In this document: piece after piece, positions 52,556-61,301 of the stretch
Layout: every line of letters starts with the position of its first letter
Numbering within the stretch: the first letter of the stretch is position 1
From: Paractinoplanes polyasparticus
Lineage (GTDB): Bacteria > Actinomycetota > Actinomycetes > Mycobacteriales > Micromonosporaceae
DNA: 64,000 bases
Assembly (NCBI RefSeq): GCF_019710575.1
Contig: NZ_JAHWFK010000007.1
Coordinates: 1-64,000 of the forward strand
Reading direction: 5' to 3'
The notes under the pieces: model-generated
What the model saw: the letters and a program-made list of their open reading frames with translations, nothing else
Told to the model about the DNA's origin: nothing
Databases searched by the model: none
Translations under genes and position numbers: made by a program

Positions 52556-53328
52556 CGGGCGTCGCCCTCGAAGGCGCGCTGCATCTTGTTCATGCCGCCG
52601 AGCCATCGGTCGGGGTCGGCGGCCCGCAGCCGATAGAAGTCGGCCACCTCGGGGTGCGGCAGGATCAGGAAGCTGTCGCCCTGCAGCGCCTCGCCGACCT
52701 TGGCCGCCACCACGTCGGGTTCGAGCGCGCTCTCGGCCAGCAGGGCGGCGCTGGCACTGCCGCGGGCGCTGCCCCGGGTCAGCATGTCGGTGCGGACACC
52801 CTGCGGGCACAACGCCTGCACGGTGATGCCGCGGTGGTGGTAGGTGGCGCGCAGCCATTCCGCGTACGCCAGGGCGGCGTGTTTGGTGACCGCGTACGGC
52901 GCGCTTCCGAGCAGGGTGAGCAGGCCGGCCGCGCTGACCGTCATCACGAGGCGCTTGGGCTCGTTCGTGTCGAGCCACCGGGGGAGCAGCGCCCGGGTGA
53001 CGTAGACATGCGACATCACGTTGACGTTCCAGTCCCGGATCCACACGTCGTCGGGCGTGCTCTCGTCGCCCGCTGTGAGCACGCCGGCGTTGGCGCAGAA
53101 CAGGTCGATGCCGCCCAGCTCGGCCCAGGCCGTGTCGATCAGGCGGCGGGTGTCCTGCTCGTCGGCCGCGTCGCCGGGCACCGGCAGACCGCCGATGTCG
53201 CTGGCCACGGCCTCGGCCGCGGCCTGGTCGACGTCGTTGACGACGACCTCGGCCCCCTCGGCCGCGAACCGGCGGGCCAGCGCCGCGCCGATCCCGCCGC
53301 CGGCGCCGGTGACGACGACCCGCTTCAC
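52552..53328 (-). CDS. Short-chain dehydrogenase/reductase (SDR A)
   Basis: 258 residues. Cofactor motif VVVTGAGGGIGAAL near residue 4 with acidic VVNDVDQ after beta-2 (NAD preference). FCANAGVLTAG is the NAG motif; catalytic Ser in MTVSAAGLL and Tyr/Lys in YAVTKHAALAYAEWLRATYHHRGI. Overlaps both SDR B (4 bp) and the kinase gene. It could oxidise or reduce a hydroxy/keto acyl-CoA in the same pathway as the kinase and ACAD. Confidence 0.92.
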   Translation of the reverse strand: MKRVVVTGAGGGIGAALARRFAAEGAEVVVNDVDQAAAEAVASDIGGLPVPGDAADEQDTRRLIDTAWAELGGIDLFCANAGVLTAGDESTPDDVWIRDWNVNVMSHVYVTRALLPRWLDTNEPKRLVMTVSAAGLLTLLGSAPYAVTKHAALAYAEWLRATYHHRGITVQALCPQGVRTDMLTRGSARGSASAALLAESALEPDVVAAKVGEALQGDSFLILPHPEVADFYRLRAADPDRWLGGMNKMQRAFEGDAR

Positions 53329-54071
53329 TGCATCTTCCCGGTCAGGGTGACGCCGCCGTCGATGACGAGGGTCTGGCCGGTTATCCAGCCCGCGTCGGCC
53401 GAGCTGAGGAATGCGACCGCGCCGGCCACGTCCTCGGGGACGCCCAGCCGGGCCATCGGATAGCCGGACGACACCTGTTCCTCCCGGCCTTCGAAGAGCG
53501 CGGACGCGAACTTGGTCTTGACCACGGCCGGGGCGACCGCGTTGACCCGCACCTTGGGTGCCAGCTCGACGGCCAGCTCCTCGGTGAGGTGGATCAGCGC
53601 GGCCTTGGTGACCCCGTAGAAGCCGATGCCGGGCGCCGGGCGCACGCCCGAGACCGACGAGATGTTGACGATCGAGCCGCCGCCCTCGGCCAGCCCGCCG
53701 CGCAGGGCTTCCTGCACCCAGCCGAGCGTGCCGAGGACGTTGACCTCGAAGATCTTGCGGGCCGCGCTCAGGTCGAGCGAGGCCAGCGGCCCGTAGACCG
53801 GGTTGATGCCGATGTTGTTGACGAGCGCCGTGACCGGGCCGAACTGGCCGAGCACGGTGTCGACCACGGCGGCCCGGTGATCGGGGTCGTCGCCCTTGCC
53901 GGCGACCCCGATCGCGACCGCGGCGCCGCCCAGATCCTTGGCCGCCGAGTCGAGCGCGGCCGCGTCCCGGCCGGTGATGCAGACCTTGTACCCGTCGGCC
54001 ACGAAGCGTTGCGCGATGGCGAAACCGATCCCCCTGCTGGCTCCCGTCACGATCGCCACTTGGTCCGCCAT
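53325..54071 (-). CDS. Short-chain dehydrogenase/reductase (SDR B)
   Basis: 248 residues. VAIVTGASRGIGFAIAQRF near residue 5 with ITGRD after beta-2 (NADPH-like). VNNIGINPVYG in the NAG position has an Ile for Ala; IVNISSVSGVR and YGVTKAALIHLTEELAVELAPKVRVNAVAPAVVKT form the active site. The C-terminal GWITGQTLVIDGG is typical of FabG-like enzymes. GAGGGAG precedes ATG 54071. 47 bp after the substrate-binding-protein gene. Confidence 0.92.
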   Translation of the reverse strand: MADQVAIVTGASRGIGFAIAQRFVADGYKVCITGRDAAALDSAAKDLGGAAVAIGVAGKGDDPDHRAAVVDTVLGQFGPVTALVNNIGINPVYGPLASLDLSAARKIFEVNVLGTLGWVQEALRGGLAEGGGSIVNISSVSGVRPAPGIGFYGVTKAALIHLTEELAVELAPKVRVNAVAPAVVKTKFASALFEGREEQVSSGYPMARLGVPEDVAGAVAFLSSADAGWITGQTLVIDGGVTLTGKMQ

Positions 54072-54118
54072 GGCCGCTCCCTCGTCAGTCCTGATCAACA
54101 GATGTCCCGCAGCCCACC

Positions 54119-55384
54119 TTAGGCAGCGGGGATGCCGTTCGCTGGCGGGGCCACCGCCGGCTGCTCGTAGACCTCGACCGCGCCGTCGCCGTCGTCGGTC
54201 CTGAACGGCTTGCCGATCCACTTGGCCTGGCCGCCCTCGATGACGGTGAGCTGCTCGCCGCCGTAGCCGGAGTGGTCGGTCGCCGAGTAGCGCGTCGGCA
54301 CCAGGCCGGGCCCGGTGAAGCCGCCCTTCTTGACCGCCTCGATGATGCCGTCCCGGGTCAGATCCTTGCCGGCGGACTGCAGCGACTGGACGAACAGGTA
54401 GGCGACGGACATGCCGTACACGACGTTGTTGTCCATCTCGGCGCCGGCGTTGTACTCCTTGTTGACCTTGGTGTACAGCTGGATCCACGGGTTCGCGGTG
54501 TCGTTGACCAGCGGCAGGTAGTTCGCCGCCACGACCCCTTCGAGCAGCGGCGCGGCTGCCCCCAGGGTCTTGGCGAGCGTGGTCGGGTCGGAGCCGACGT
54601 TGCTCACCACGAACTGCGGCTTGAACCCGATCTTCGCCGCCGTGCCGATCGACAGCGCGGTGAACCCGGGCACGGTCGCGAGCATGACGACCTGGCAGCC
54701 GGCCGCCTTGAGCGCGCCGATCTGCGGTCCGACGTTCGGGTTGCTGGTCACGTACGACTGCTTGGCGGCGACCGGGCCGAGCACCTTCTCGATGCCGGCC
54801 AGGCTGTCCCGGCCGAAGTCGTCGTCCTGACCGAGGAAGCAGACCTTCTTGCCGGCGTGCTCCGTCTTCACGTGGGTGGCCAGGATCTTGCCCTCGACGG
54901 TGTAGTCGGGGTTGAAGCCGAACGTGCCGGGATACTTGTCGGGCTGGTTCCAGCTGCGGCTGCCGCTGGCCACGAAGAGGTCGGGCACCCGGTTGGTCTT
55001 GAGGAAGTCGAGCACACCGCTGTGCGTGGGCGTGCCCAGGCCGTTGAGGATGGCGAAGACCTTGTCCTGCAGGACCAGCTGGCGCACGACCTGCTGGGTG
55101 TTCGCCGGGTTGTAGCCGTCGTCCATGATCTTGTAGGTGATCTTGCGGCCGTGCACGCCGCCGTTCGCGTTCACATAGTCGAAGTAGGCCTTGGTGGCCG
55201 GGGCAATCTTGGAATAACCGGCGGCGGCGGGGCCCGTGAGGGGCATGTGCGTGCCCACCACGATCTCGGTGTCGGTCACCCCGGGAGTGTCGGCGCTGCT
55301 GCTGCCGCCGCCACTGTCGGAGTTGCTGCAGCCGGCCGCGGCCAGCAGCACGGCGGCGAGGACGGTCGCGGTGCGTTTCATCAT
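54119..55384 (-). CDS. Liv-type ABC transporter substrate-binding lipoprotein
   Basis: 421 residues. Signal peptide with lipobox LLAAAGCS (Cys19), Ser/Gly linker, then the type I periplasmic-binding fold: TEIVVGTHMPLTGPAAAGYSKIAPATKAYFDYVNANGGVHGRKITYKIMDDGYNP, KVCFLGQDDDFGRDSL and VNKEYNAGAEMDNNVVYGMSVAYLFVQSL. The family (Peripla_BP_6) carries branched-chain amino acids but also aromatic and short-chain acids. Two start codons in tandem (55384, 55381) follow AAAGG. It likely determines what this operon imports. Confidence 0.93.
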   Translation of the reverse strand: MMKRTATVLAAVLLAAAGCSNSDSGGGSSSADTPGVTDTEIVVGTHMPLTGPAAAGYSKIAPATKAYFDYVNANGGVHGRKITYKIMDDGYNPANTQQVVRQLVLQDKVFAILNGLGTPTHSGVLDFLKTNRVPDLFVASGSRSWNQPDKYPGTFGFNPDYTVEGKILATHVKTEHAGKKVCFLGQDDDFGRDSLAGIEKVLGPVAAKQSYVTSNPNVGPQIGALKAAGCQVVMLATVPGFTALSIGTAAKIGFKPQFVVSNVGSDPTTLAKTLGAAAPLLEGVVAANYLPLVNDTANPWIQLYTKVNKEYNAGAEMDNNVVYGMSVAYLFVQSLQSAGKDLTRDGIIEAVKKGGFTGPGLVPTRYSATDHSGYGGEQLTVIEGGQAKWIGKPFRTDDGDGAVEVYEQPAVAPPANGIPAA

Positions 55385-55429
55385 CGGCCTTTCTGCGCGG
55401 AATCCAGGAAGTGGTTGTGCGCGTGCCTT

Positions 55430-56449
55430 TCAGTGCTTCTTGGTGCGGAACTGCCACCGGCGAGGAATCCGTAGGGAGGCCAGGCCGCCGGGAGCGGCGA
55501 GCATGACGACGACGAGAACGACGCCGAAGAAGGTGAGCGCGAGGTTGCCCTCGAGCCGCTGCGAGCCGGCCGCCTCGCCGATCTCGTGCGCGACCGCGGG
55601 CAGCGCGACCAGCAGCAGCGCGCCGATCAGCGCGCCGGAGAGCCGGCCGAGGCCGCCGATGACGATCGCCATCAGCAGGAATAGAGACAGGGTGAGCGGG
55701 AACGCGCCGGGGGAGACGCTCTGCGCGATCACCGCGAACAGAGCGCCGGCGAGACCGGCGCAGGCGGCGGAGACGACGAACGCGGCGACCTGCGTACGGG
55801 CGATGCTGATGCCGGCGAGACGGGCTGCTGTCTCGTCGTCACGCACGGCCCGCATGTCCCGGCCGAACCGGCCCCGGGTGAGCAGGGCCAACGCCAGCAC
55901 GGTGATCAGGGCGCCACCCCAGCACACCCAGGCCTGCCACTGCTCGACCGTCATCGACTCCGGCGGCGGGTTCAGGATCACCGACAGGCCCTGATCGCTG
56001 TTGAAGGTCTCGTCGAACGTGCTGGTGATCGAGGGAACGACCACCGCGACGGCCAGGGTGAGACCGGCCAGATAGGGCCCTCGCAGGCGGGCCGCGGCCA
56101 GGCCGATGACGGCGCCGACGGCGGTGGTCACCAGGATCGCCACCACGATGCCGACGGCGAGCAGGTTGAACTTGTTCTGCCAGAGCGCCAGCGTGTATGC
56201 GCCGGTCGCCATCAGGGCGCCGTGGCCGAGCGACAGCTGTCCATTGAGGCCGGTCAGCACGGTAAGGCCGGCGGTGACGCAGAGATAGGCTCCGACGGTC
56301 GCCAACTGGTAGGTGCGGAACGGCGGCAGGGTGTAGGTGAGCGCCACCACGATCGCGGCGCCGATGACGACGACGAGCAGAGGGCTGAACCGCCGCCGCA
56401 TCGGCGGCGAGGTGATCCGCGTGGTGACGCGATCCCGGACGACGGTCAT
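55430..56449 (-). CDS. livM: Branched-chain-type ABC transporter permease LivM
   Basis: 339 residues with about nine or ten membrane helices. LTGLNGQLSLGHGALMATGAYTLAL near residue 66 is the LivM hallmark, with GLAAARLRGPYLAGLTLAVA and the cytoplasmic EAA-like loop MRAVRDDETAARLAGISIARTQVAAFVVSAACAGLAGALFA, followed by IGGLGRLSGALIGALLLVALP. It forms the channel with LivH. Confidence 0.94.
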   Translation of the reverse strand: MTVVRDRVTTRITSPPMRRRFSPLLVVVIGAAIVVALTYTLPPFRTYQLATVGAYLCVTAGLTVLTGLNGQLSLGHGALMATGAYTLALWQNKFNLLAVGIVVAILVTTAVGAVIGLAAARLRGPYLAGLTLAVAVVVPSITSTFDETFNSDQGLSVILNPPPESMTVEQWQAWVCWGGALITVLALALLTRGRFGRDMRAVRDDETAARLAGISIARTQVAAFVVSAACAGLAGALFAVIAQSVSPGAFPLTLSLFLLMAIVIGGLGRLSGALIGALLLVALPAVAHEIGEAAGSQRLEGNLALTFFGVVLVVVMLAAPGGLASLRIPRRWQFRTKKH

Positions 56450-56513
56450 GCTGAGCCTCCTGTGGCATGCCCTTCTGGCCCTACTGACGCCGCGCTGACT
56501 CCGGTGCAGTCGG

Positions 56514-57392
56514 TCATGCCGTCCTCGCTTTCGATCGGGAGAAGAGGCCGTCGGGACGGCTCAGGAGAACGACGACGAGCAGGGCCAGGACGGCCATCGG
56601 GGCGACCGTGGCGCCGAGGTAACCGCTGATGTACGAGAGCAGCAGGCCGACGAGCAGGCCGCCGAGCACCGAGCCGATCGGGCTGTCGAGCCCGCCGAGC
56701 ACGGCGGCGGTGAACGCCGAGATGAAGACGATGTCCATCGCGGTCGGGTGCAGGCCCAGTTCGGTGGGGATGACGAGCATGCCGGCGAGCGAGCCCACGG
56801 CGGCGGCGAGCGCCCAGCCCAGCGTCAGCATGCCGCCGACCGGGACGCCGAGCAGCCGCGAGACGTCCGGGGCGAAGGCGGCCGCCCGCATACGCAGGCC
56901 GGTGGGCGTACGGGTGAACAGGAGCGTGAGAAGGACGACCACCGCCCCCACCGCGGCGAAGACGAACAGGTCGTAGCGCGACAGCAGGGCGACGCCGCCG
57001 ATCTCGAACGCGTCGCGGCTGAACGGGGCCGTGGCCGGCCGGAACTCGTTGCCGTAGATCATGCCGAGCACGCCCTGAATGATCAGCACCAGCCCGAGCG
57101 CGACGACCACCCCGTTGAGCGGCGAGGAGTGGTCGACGAAGCGCATCACCACGCGCTCGACCCCCGCGCCCAGCAGCAGGCCCGCGACCAGCGCGACGAC
57201 GAAGCCGAGCCAGTACGAGCCGGTCGCGTCGGCCACCGAGTACGCCACGTACGCCGTCGCCACCGCCATCGCGCCCTGGGCGAAGTTGACGATGCGCGTG
57301 GCCCGCCAGATCAGCACCAGGGCCAGCGCGAACGCCGCGTAGACGGCGCCCCGGCTGAGGCCGTCGAAGGTGAGGAACAGGAAACGGTCCAT
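56514..57392 (-). CDS. livH: Branched-chain-type ABC transporter permease LivH
   Basis: 292 residues with about eight membrane helices. GLSRGAVYAAFALALVLIWRATRIVNFAQGAMAVATAYVAYSV at the start is the LivH signature; MRAAAFAPDVSRLLGVPVGGMLTLGWALAAAVGSLAGML is the coupling loop, followed by LGGLDSPIGSVLGGLLVGL. ATG 57392 lies one base after the LivF stop, so it is coupled. A longer open frame upstream is antisense-like and not used. Confidence 0.94.
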   Translation of the reverse strand: MDRFLFLTFDGLSRGAVYAAFALALVLIWRATRIVNFAQGAMAVATAYVAYSVADATGSYWLGFVVALVAGLLLGAGVERVVMRFVDHSSPLNGVVVALGLVLIIQGVLGMIYGNEFRPATAPFSRDAFEIGGVALLSRYDLFVFAAVGAVVVLLTLLFTRTPTGLRMRAAAFAPDVSRLLGVPVGGMLTLGWALAAAVGSLAGMLVIPTELGLHPTAMDIVFISAFTAAVLGGLDSPIGSVLGGLLVGLLLSYISGYLGATVAPMAVLALLVVVLLSRPDGLFSRSKARTA

Positions 57393-57393
57393 G

Positions 57394-58098
57394 TCAGAAC
57401 CCCAGGTAGGCGTGCCGGAGGTCGGCGTCGTCGACGAGCGTCGCGGCGTCGTGCCGGGTGACGATGCGGCCCAGCGACAGCACGACACCCTGGTCGGCGA
57501 TCGAGAGCGCGCTGCGGACGTTCTGCTCGACCAGCAGGACGGCCAGCCCGGTGCGGTCGCGCAGATCGCGCAGCAGCCCCATGATCTGGGCAGTGATCTT
57601 GGGAGCGAGACCCAGCGATGGCTCGTCGAGCAGCAGCAGCCGGGGCTGGGCGGCCAGGGCGCGGCCGATCGCGAGCATCTGGCGCTCGCCGCCGGAAAGC
57701 TGGTGGCCGAGGTGGCCGCGGCGCTCGGCCAGCCGGGGAAACAGCTCGTAGATCGGCTCGAGGGACGGCTGCGGCTTGCGCCAGAGCCCGCCCAGGCGCA
57801 GATTCTCGTCGACCGTCAGCTCGGTGACGACACCGCGGCCCTCGGGTACGTGGGCGATGCCGAGGTGCACCATCCGCTCGACCCGGATGCCGCGCAGATC
57901 TTGGCCGTCGAAGGTCACGCGGCCGCTCGTGGCGGGCAGCAGGCCCGACAGCGTTCGCAGGAGGGTCGACTTGCCGGCGCCGTTGGCGCCCAGGACGGCG
58001 ACGATCTGTCCGGGTTGGACGGACAGGCTGACGTCGTGCAGCACGGGTGCGGCGCCGTAGCCGGCGGTGAGCCCCTCGACCTCGAGCAGCGCGCTCAT
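57394..58098 (-). CDS. livF: Liv-type ABC transporter ATPase LivF
   Basis: 234 residues. Walker A GANGAGKSTLLRTLSGL near residue 34, Q-loop region AHVPEGRGVVTELTVDENL, signature LSGGERQMLAIGRALAAQ, Walker B LLLLDEPSLGLAPK, and the His in VEQNVRSALSIAD region (Gln-Asn form typical of LivF). Overlaps LivG by 4 bp (ATGA). Confidence 0.95.
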   Translation of the reverse strand: MSALLEVEGLTAGYGAAPVLHDVSLSVQPGQIVAVLGANGAGKSTLLRTLSGLLPATSGRVTFDGQDLRGIRVERMVHLGIAHVPEGRGVVTELTVDENLRLGGLWRKPQPSLEPIYELFPRLAERRGHLGHQLSGGERQMLAIGRALAAQPRLLLLDEPSLGLAPKITAQIMGLLRDLRDRTGLAVLLVEQNVRSALSIADQGVVLSLGRIVTRHDAATLVDDADLRHAYLGF

Positions 58099-58808
58099 GC
58101 GGCCGCGCCCAGGTAGGCCTCGGCGACCTTGTCGTTCGTCCGGATCTCGGCCGGACTGCCCAGCGCGATCGGCCTGCCGAAATCGAGAACGAGAATCTCG
58201 TCGCAGACCGACATGACCAGTTCCATGTGGTGCTCGACGAGCAGGACGGTCGTCTCCGCCCCCTGGATCAGGTCGGCCAGCCAGCGGATCTCGTCGGCGT
58301 CGAGGCCGCCGGCCGGCTCGTCGAGCATCAGGATGCGGGGCCGGGCGGCGAGCGCGCGGGCCAGTTCGACGCGTTTGCGCTTGGCGTACGGCAGCGACCC
58401 TGGCAGCGCCCGGGCGTGCTCCGCGACGCCGCAGCGTTCCAGTGCCTCCCACGCGTCGGCCTCGGGTTTGCCCGAACGGGCGCCGACCAGCACGTTCTCG
58501 AGGACGGTCATGCCGTTGAACTGACCGACCCCCTGCAGCGTGCGGGCGATGCCCCGGCGGGTGAGGTGGTGCGGCTTCGGCCGGAACGGCTTGCCGTCGA
58601 GCGTGAGAGCGCCGGACTGCGGCGCCACGAATCCGCAGACGACGTTGAAGAGGGTGGTCTTGCCCGCGCCGTTGGGCCCGATGATCCCGACGGTGCGGCC
58701 CGGCGTGACCCGCAGGGAGACGTCGTCGAGGGCGAGCAACCCCCCGAAGCGAACGGTGATGTGGTCCAGGGTCAAACCCTCGGCGTCGTTGAGCGGTTCC
58801 GTTGCCAT
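58095..58808 (-). CDS. livG: Liv-type ABC transporter ATPase LivG
   Basis: 237 residues. Walker A GPNGAGKTTLFNVVCGF near residue 44, ARTLQGVGQFNGMTVLENVLVGA (the LivG 'RTFQ' region), a degenerate signature LPYAKRKRVELARALAA, Walker B ILMLDEPAGGLDADE and LLVEHHMELVMSVCDEILVLDFG. First gene of the operon. ATG 58808 follows GAGGTG; an extension to 58901 would run into the promoter. About 100 nt of leader follow the predicted start site. Confidence 0.94.
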   Translation of the reverse strand: MATEPLNDAEGLTLDHITVRFGGLLALDDVSLRVTPGRTVGIIGPNGAGKTTLFNVVCGFVAPQSGALTLDGKPFRPKPHHLTRRGIARTLQGVGQFNGMTVLENVLVGARSGKPEADAWEALERCGVAEHARALPGSLPYAKRKRVELARALAARPRILMLDEPAGGLDADEIRWLADLIQGAETTVLLVEHHMELVMSVCDEILVLDFGRPIALGSPAEIRTNDKVAEAYLGAAA

Positions 58809-58906
58809 GGTCACCTCGGCTCGATGCGGCGGAGTGGCCGGACGAACGCCAAGCGCGCCCGGACACGACGCGGCCCGTCCTGTGTGGATCGTTGCCGTCA
58901 AACTAT

Positions 58907-58944
58907 TTACACTCGCAGTGTAACTTTCTCCGCGTGCACGTCAA
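58907..58944 (-). promoter_or_regulatory. Promoter of the Liv/ACAD operon with overlapping palindrome
   Basis: On the minus strand: -35 TTGACG (58944-58939), 16-bp spacer, -10 TACACT (58922-58917). The palindrome TTACACT-CGC-AGTGTAA (58907-58923, 7-bp arms) covers the -10 and the expected start site. A repeated GTTTCCA (58951-58957 and 58962-58968, plus strand) lies just upstream. The encoded TetR (49777-50361) is the likely ligand. Confidence 0.7.
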
Positions 58945-59056
58945 CCGCCTGTTTCCAAGTTGTTTCCATCGACGTTTATCGCATGCCGCCGGGCTGTCCG
59001 GGGGCATCTGAAGTCCGCTTTGCGAAGGGCGCGGAACCGGGCGTGCCGCCTTGCGG

Positions 59057-59704
59057 TCAGGCCACGCCGGCCGGGCGGAACTGGATGCTGATGCGCGGGC
59101 CCACGGGTTTGGCCGTCTTGAGGACGGCGTGTTCCCACGTGCGCTGGCAGGAGCCGCCCATGACGATCAGGTCGCCGTGGCCGAGCGGGAAGCGCAGCGT
59201 CTCGTGGCCGCCGGCGCGCGGCCGCAGGGAGAGATGGCGCGGGGAGCCCACGGAGACGATGGCGACCATCGTGTCGTGGCGGGCGGAGCGGCCGATCGTG
59301 TCGCCGTGCCAGGCGACGCTGTCTTTGCCGTCGCGGTAGAGGCACATGCCGGCGGTGACGAACTCTTCGCCCAGCTCGTCGGCGTAGTGGGAGTTGAGCC
59401 GGGCCTTCGCCTCGATCAGGGCGGGGTGTGGCAGGGGCTCGTCGGCGCCGAACCAGCGCAGCAGGCGGGGGACGTCGACGACGCTGTCGTACATCTGGCG
59501 GCGGTCGGCCCGCCAGTCGATGCCGAGCAGCGCCTCGAAGACCGCGTCGGACCCGTGCAGCCAGCCGGGCAGCACGTCGACCCAGGCCCCGGCGGTGAGC
59601 TGGTGGCGCTCGATGCGGCCGGCCAGCTCGCCGGCGCCGGGGGCGGAGCCGCCCCTGGCGTCGCCGCTCAGGTCGAACATCGATGGCTGGTAAGTGCTGG
59701 TCAT
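59057..59704 (-). CDS. alkB: AlkB-family 2OG/Fe(II) DNA repair dioxygenase
   Basis: 215 residues. Iron ligands HxD in SVAWHGDTIGRSARHDTMVAIVS (near 133) and the distal His in CQRTWEHAVLKTAKP; 2-oxoglutarate-binding Arg in RISIQFRPAG. RLNSHYADELGEEFVTAGMCLYRDG is the substrate-facing part. It removes methyl groups from N1-meA/N3-meC by oxidation. TAACAT, on the minus strand at 59711-59716, is six bases before ATG 59704, suggesting a leaderless mRNA. Two DnaA boxes lie 38-65 bp upstream. Confidence 0.93.
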   Translation of the reverse strand: MTSTYQPSMFDLSGDARGGSAPGAGELAGRIERHQLTAGAWVDVLPGWLHGSDAVFEALLGIDWRADRRQMYDSVVDVPRLLRWFGADEPLPHPALIEAKARLNSHYADELGEEFVTAGMCLYRDGKDSVAWHGDTIGRSARHDTMVAIVSVGSPRHLSLRPRAGGHETLRFPLGHGDLIVMGGSCQRTWEHAVLKTAKPVGPRISIQFRPAGVA

Positions 59705-59741
59705 GCCGCCATGTTAGTACGGACGTTCGAAGATCGGCCGG

Positions 59742-59769
59742 TTGTCCACAGGGCTGTCAGTTGTCCACA
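59742..59769 (+). promoter_or_regulatory. Two consensus DnaA boxes upstream of alkB
   Basis: TTGTCCACA at 59742-59750 and 59761-59769, same orientation, 19 bp apart. They are part of a direct repeat TTGTCCACAGG..TGTCAG. TTGTCCACA is the preferred box of high-GC actinomycetes. They lie between the exporter stop codon and the alkB start. Confidence 0.7.
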
Positions 59770-59773
59770 GGTG

Positions 59774-61288
59774 TCAGCCGGCCAGTTGCGACTCCGGCTC
59801 CGGGGCAGCATCTTCGGGTGTGGTTGCCCGCGGTGCCGGCCGCAGGACGGCTACGGCGACCACGGCCGCCACGATGCCACCGACCACGCCGATGAGGGAG
59901 GTCGAGGCGATCGCCGAGACGAAGGAGTCCTGCGCGACCCGGGCCAGGGCCGCATCGCCGGTGGCGGCAGCGATCTGCAGCGCGTCGCCGATCGAGTCGC
60001 GGGCCCGGTCGGCCACGTCGGTGGGCATGGCGGCCCGATAGGTCGCGGTGAGCACGCTGCCGAGCACGGCGACGCTCAGCGCCGTGCCGACCTGTTGCAC
60101 GGTGTCGTTCACGGCCGAGCCGACGCCGACCCGCTCCGGTGGCAGCGAGGCCATCAGGGTTCCGTAGGCCGCGGGTCCGGCCGTGCCGCTGCCCATGCCC
60201 ATGACGACCAGCGCGAACGCGAGCTTGAGATAGCCGTCCCCGGGCGCGAGCGACGAGAGGATGCCGAAGCCGGCCGCCATGAGCAGCAGGCCGGCGGCCA
60301 GGGCGGTCCGCGTGCCGAACTTCTTGTCGACGACCACGCCCACGCCGTTGAAGACCATGGCGGTGACGATCATCGGGATGAACGCCGTGCCGGCCTTGAG
60401 CGGCTCGTATCCGAGCACGAACTGCAGGTATTGCGTGAGGGCGAGCAGCACGCCGCCCGCCGAGAACGAGAGAAGGACGATCGAGAGGCTGGCTCCCGCG
60501 AAGTTGCGGTTGCGGAAGAGCTTCAACGGCAGCATCGGCTCGGCGACCTTGCGCTCCCACAGGGCGAATGCGGTGAGCGCGATGACTGCGACGGCGAAGC
60601 CGCCAAGGGTGGGGGCCGAGCCCAGGCCGCCCTGCGCCGAATGGATCACGCCCCAGACCAGGGCCGTCATGCCGACCATGGAGAGCAGCGCGCCGAGCAG
60701 ATCGGGCCGGGTGGCCGCGCCCCGGGACTCGGGAATGACGGCCAGCGCGGCCACGATGCCGAGGATCGCGATCGGCACGTTGAGCAGGAAGATCGAACCC
60801 CACCAGAAGTGCTCGAGCAGCAGTCCGCCGAGGCTGGGCCCGCCCAGAGCGCCCAGCATGAGCACCGAGCTCCAGATGGCTATGGCCTTCTTGCGCTCGT
60901 CCTCGGCGAAGACGGTGGTGAGGATCGACAGGGTGCCCGGCATCAGGAAAGCGGCGCCGACACCCATCAGGCCGCGGACGGCGATGAGCTGTGCCGGGGT
61001 CTGACAGAGCGTGGCGAGCACCGAGGCGCTGCCGAAGACGACGAGCCCGATCACCAGGCCGCGACGGCGGCCGTGGCGGTCCGACAGGCTGCCCGCGGTG
61101 AGCAGCAGCCCGGCGAAGACCAGGATGTAGGCGTCGATGATCCACTGAATCTGGGCGGTGCCGGCGCCGAGGTCGCGGATCAGCGACGGGATCGCGATGT
61201 TCAGCACCATGTTGTCGACGACGACCACCAGCAGGCTCAGGCAGAGCACACCGAGGATCAACCAGCGCCGAGGGTTGCGCTCCGTCAT
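59774..61288 (-). CDS. MFS drug exporter, EmrB/QacA (DHA2) type
   Basis: 504 residues with 14 predicted membrane helices. Motif D1-like VVVVDNMVLNIAIPSLIRDLGAG at the start, motif A AGSLSDRHGRRRGL, motif C-like region VLMLGALGGPSLGGLLLEHFWWGSIFLLNVPIA (with GPxLGG), all hallmarks of the 14-TM proton/drug antiporters. The C-terminus is acidic. AGAGG precedes ATG 61288. It is divergent from a TetR gene, with a 31-bp operator between them, so it is probably a TetR-repressed exporter. Confidence 0.93.
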   Translation of the reverse strand: MTERNPRRWLILGVLCLSLLVVVVDNMVLNIAIPSLIRDLGAGTAQIQWIIDAYILVFAGLLLTAGSLSDRHGRRRGLVIGLVVFGSASVLATLCQTPAQLIAVRGLMGVGAAFLMPGTLSILTTVFAEDERKKAIAIWSSVLMLGALGGPSLGGLLLEHFWWGSIFLLNVPIAILGIVAALAVIPESRGAATRPDLLGALLSMVGMTALVWGVIHSAQGGLGSAPTLGGFAVAVIALTAFALWERKVAEPMLPLKLFRNRNFAGASLSIVLLSFSAGGVLLALTQYLQFVLGYEPLKAGTAFIPMIVTAMVFNGVGVVVDKKFGTRTALAAGLLLMAAGFGILSSLAPGDGYLKLAFALVVMGMGSGTAGPAAYGTLMASLPPERVGVGSAVNDTVQQVGTALSVAVLGSVLTATYRAAMPTDVADRARDSIGDALQIAAATGDAALARVAQDSFVSAIASTSLIGVVGGIVAAVVAVAVLRPAPRATTPEDAAPEPESQLAG

Positions 61289-61301
61289 GACGGCCTCTCT
61301 C

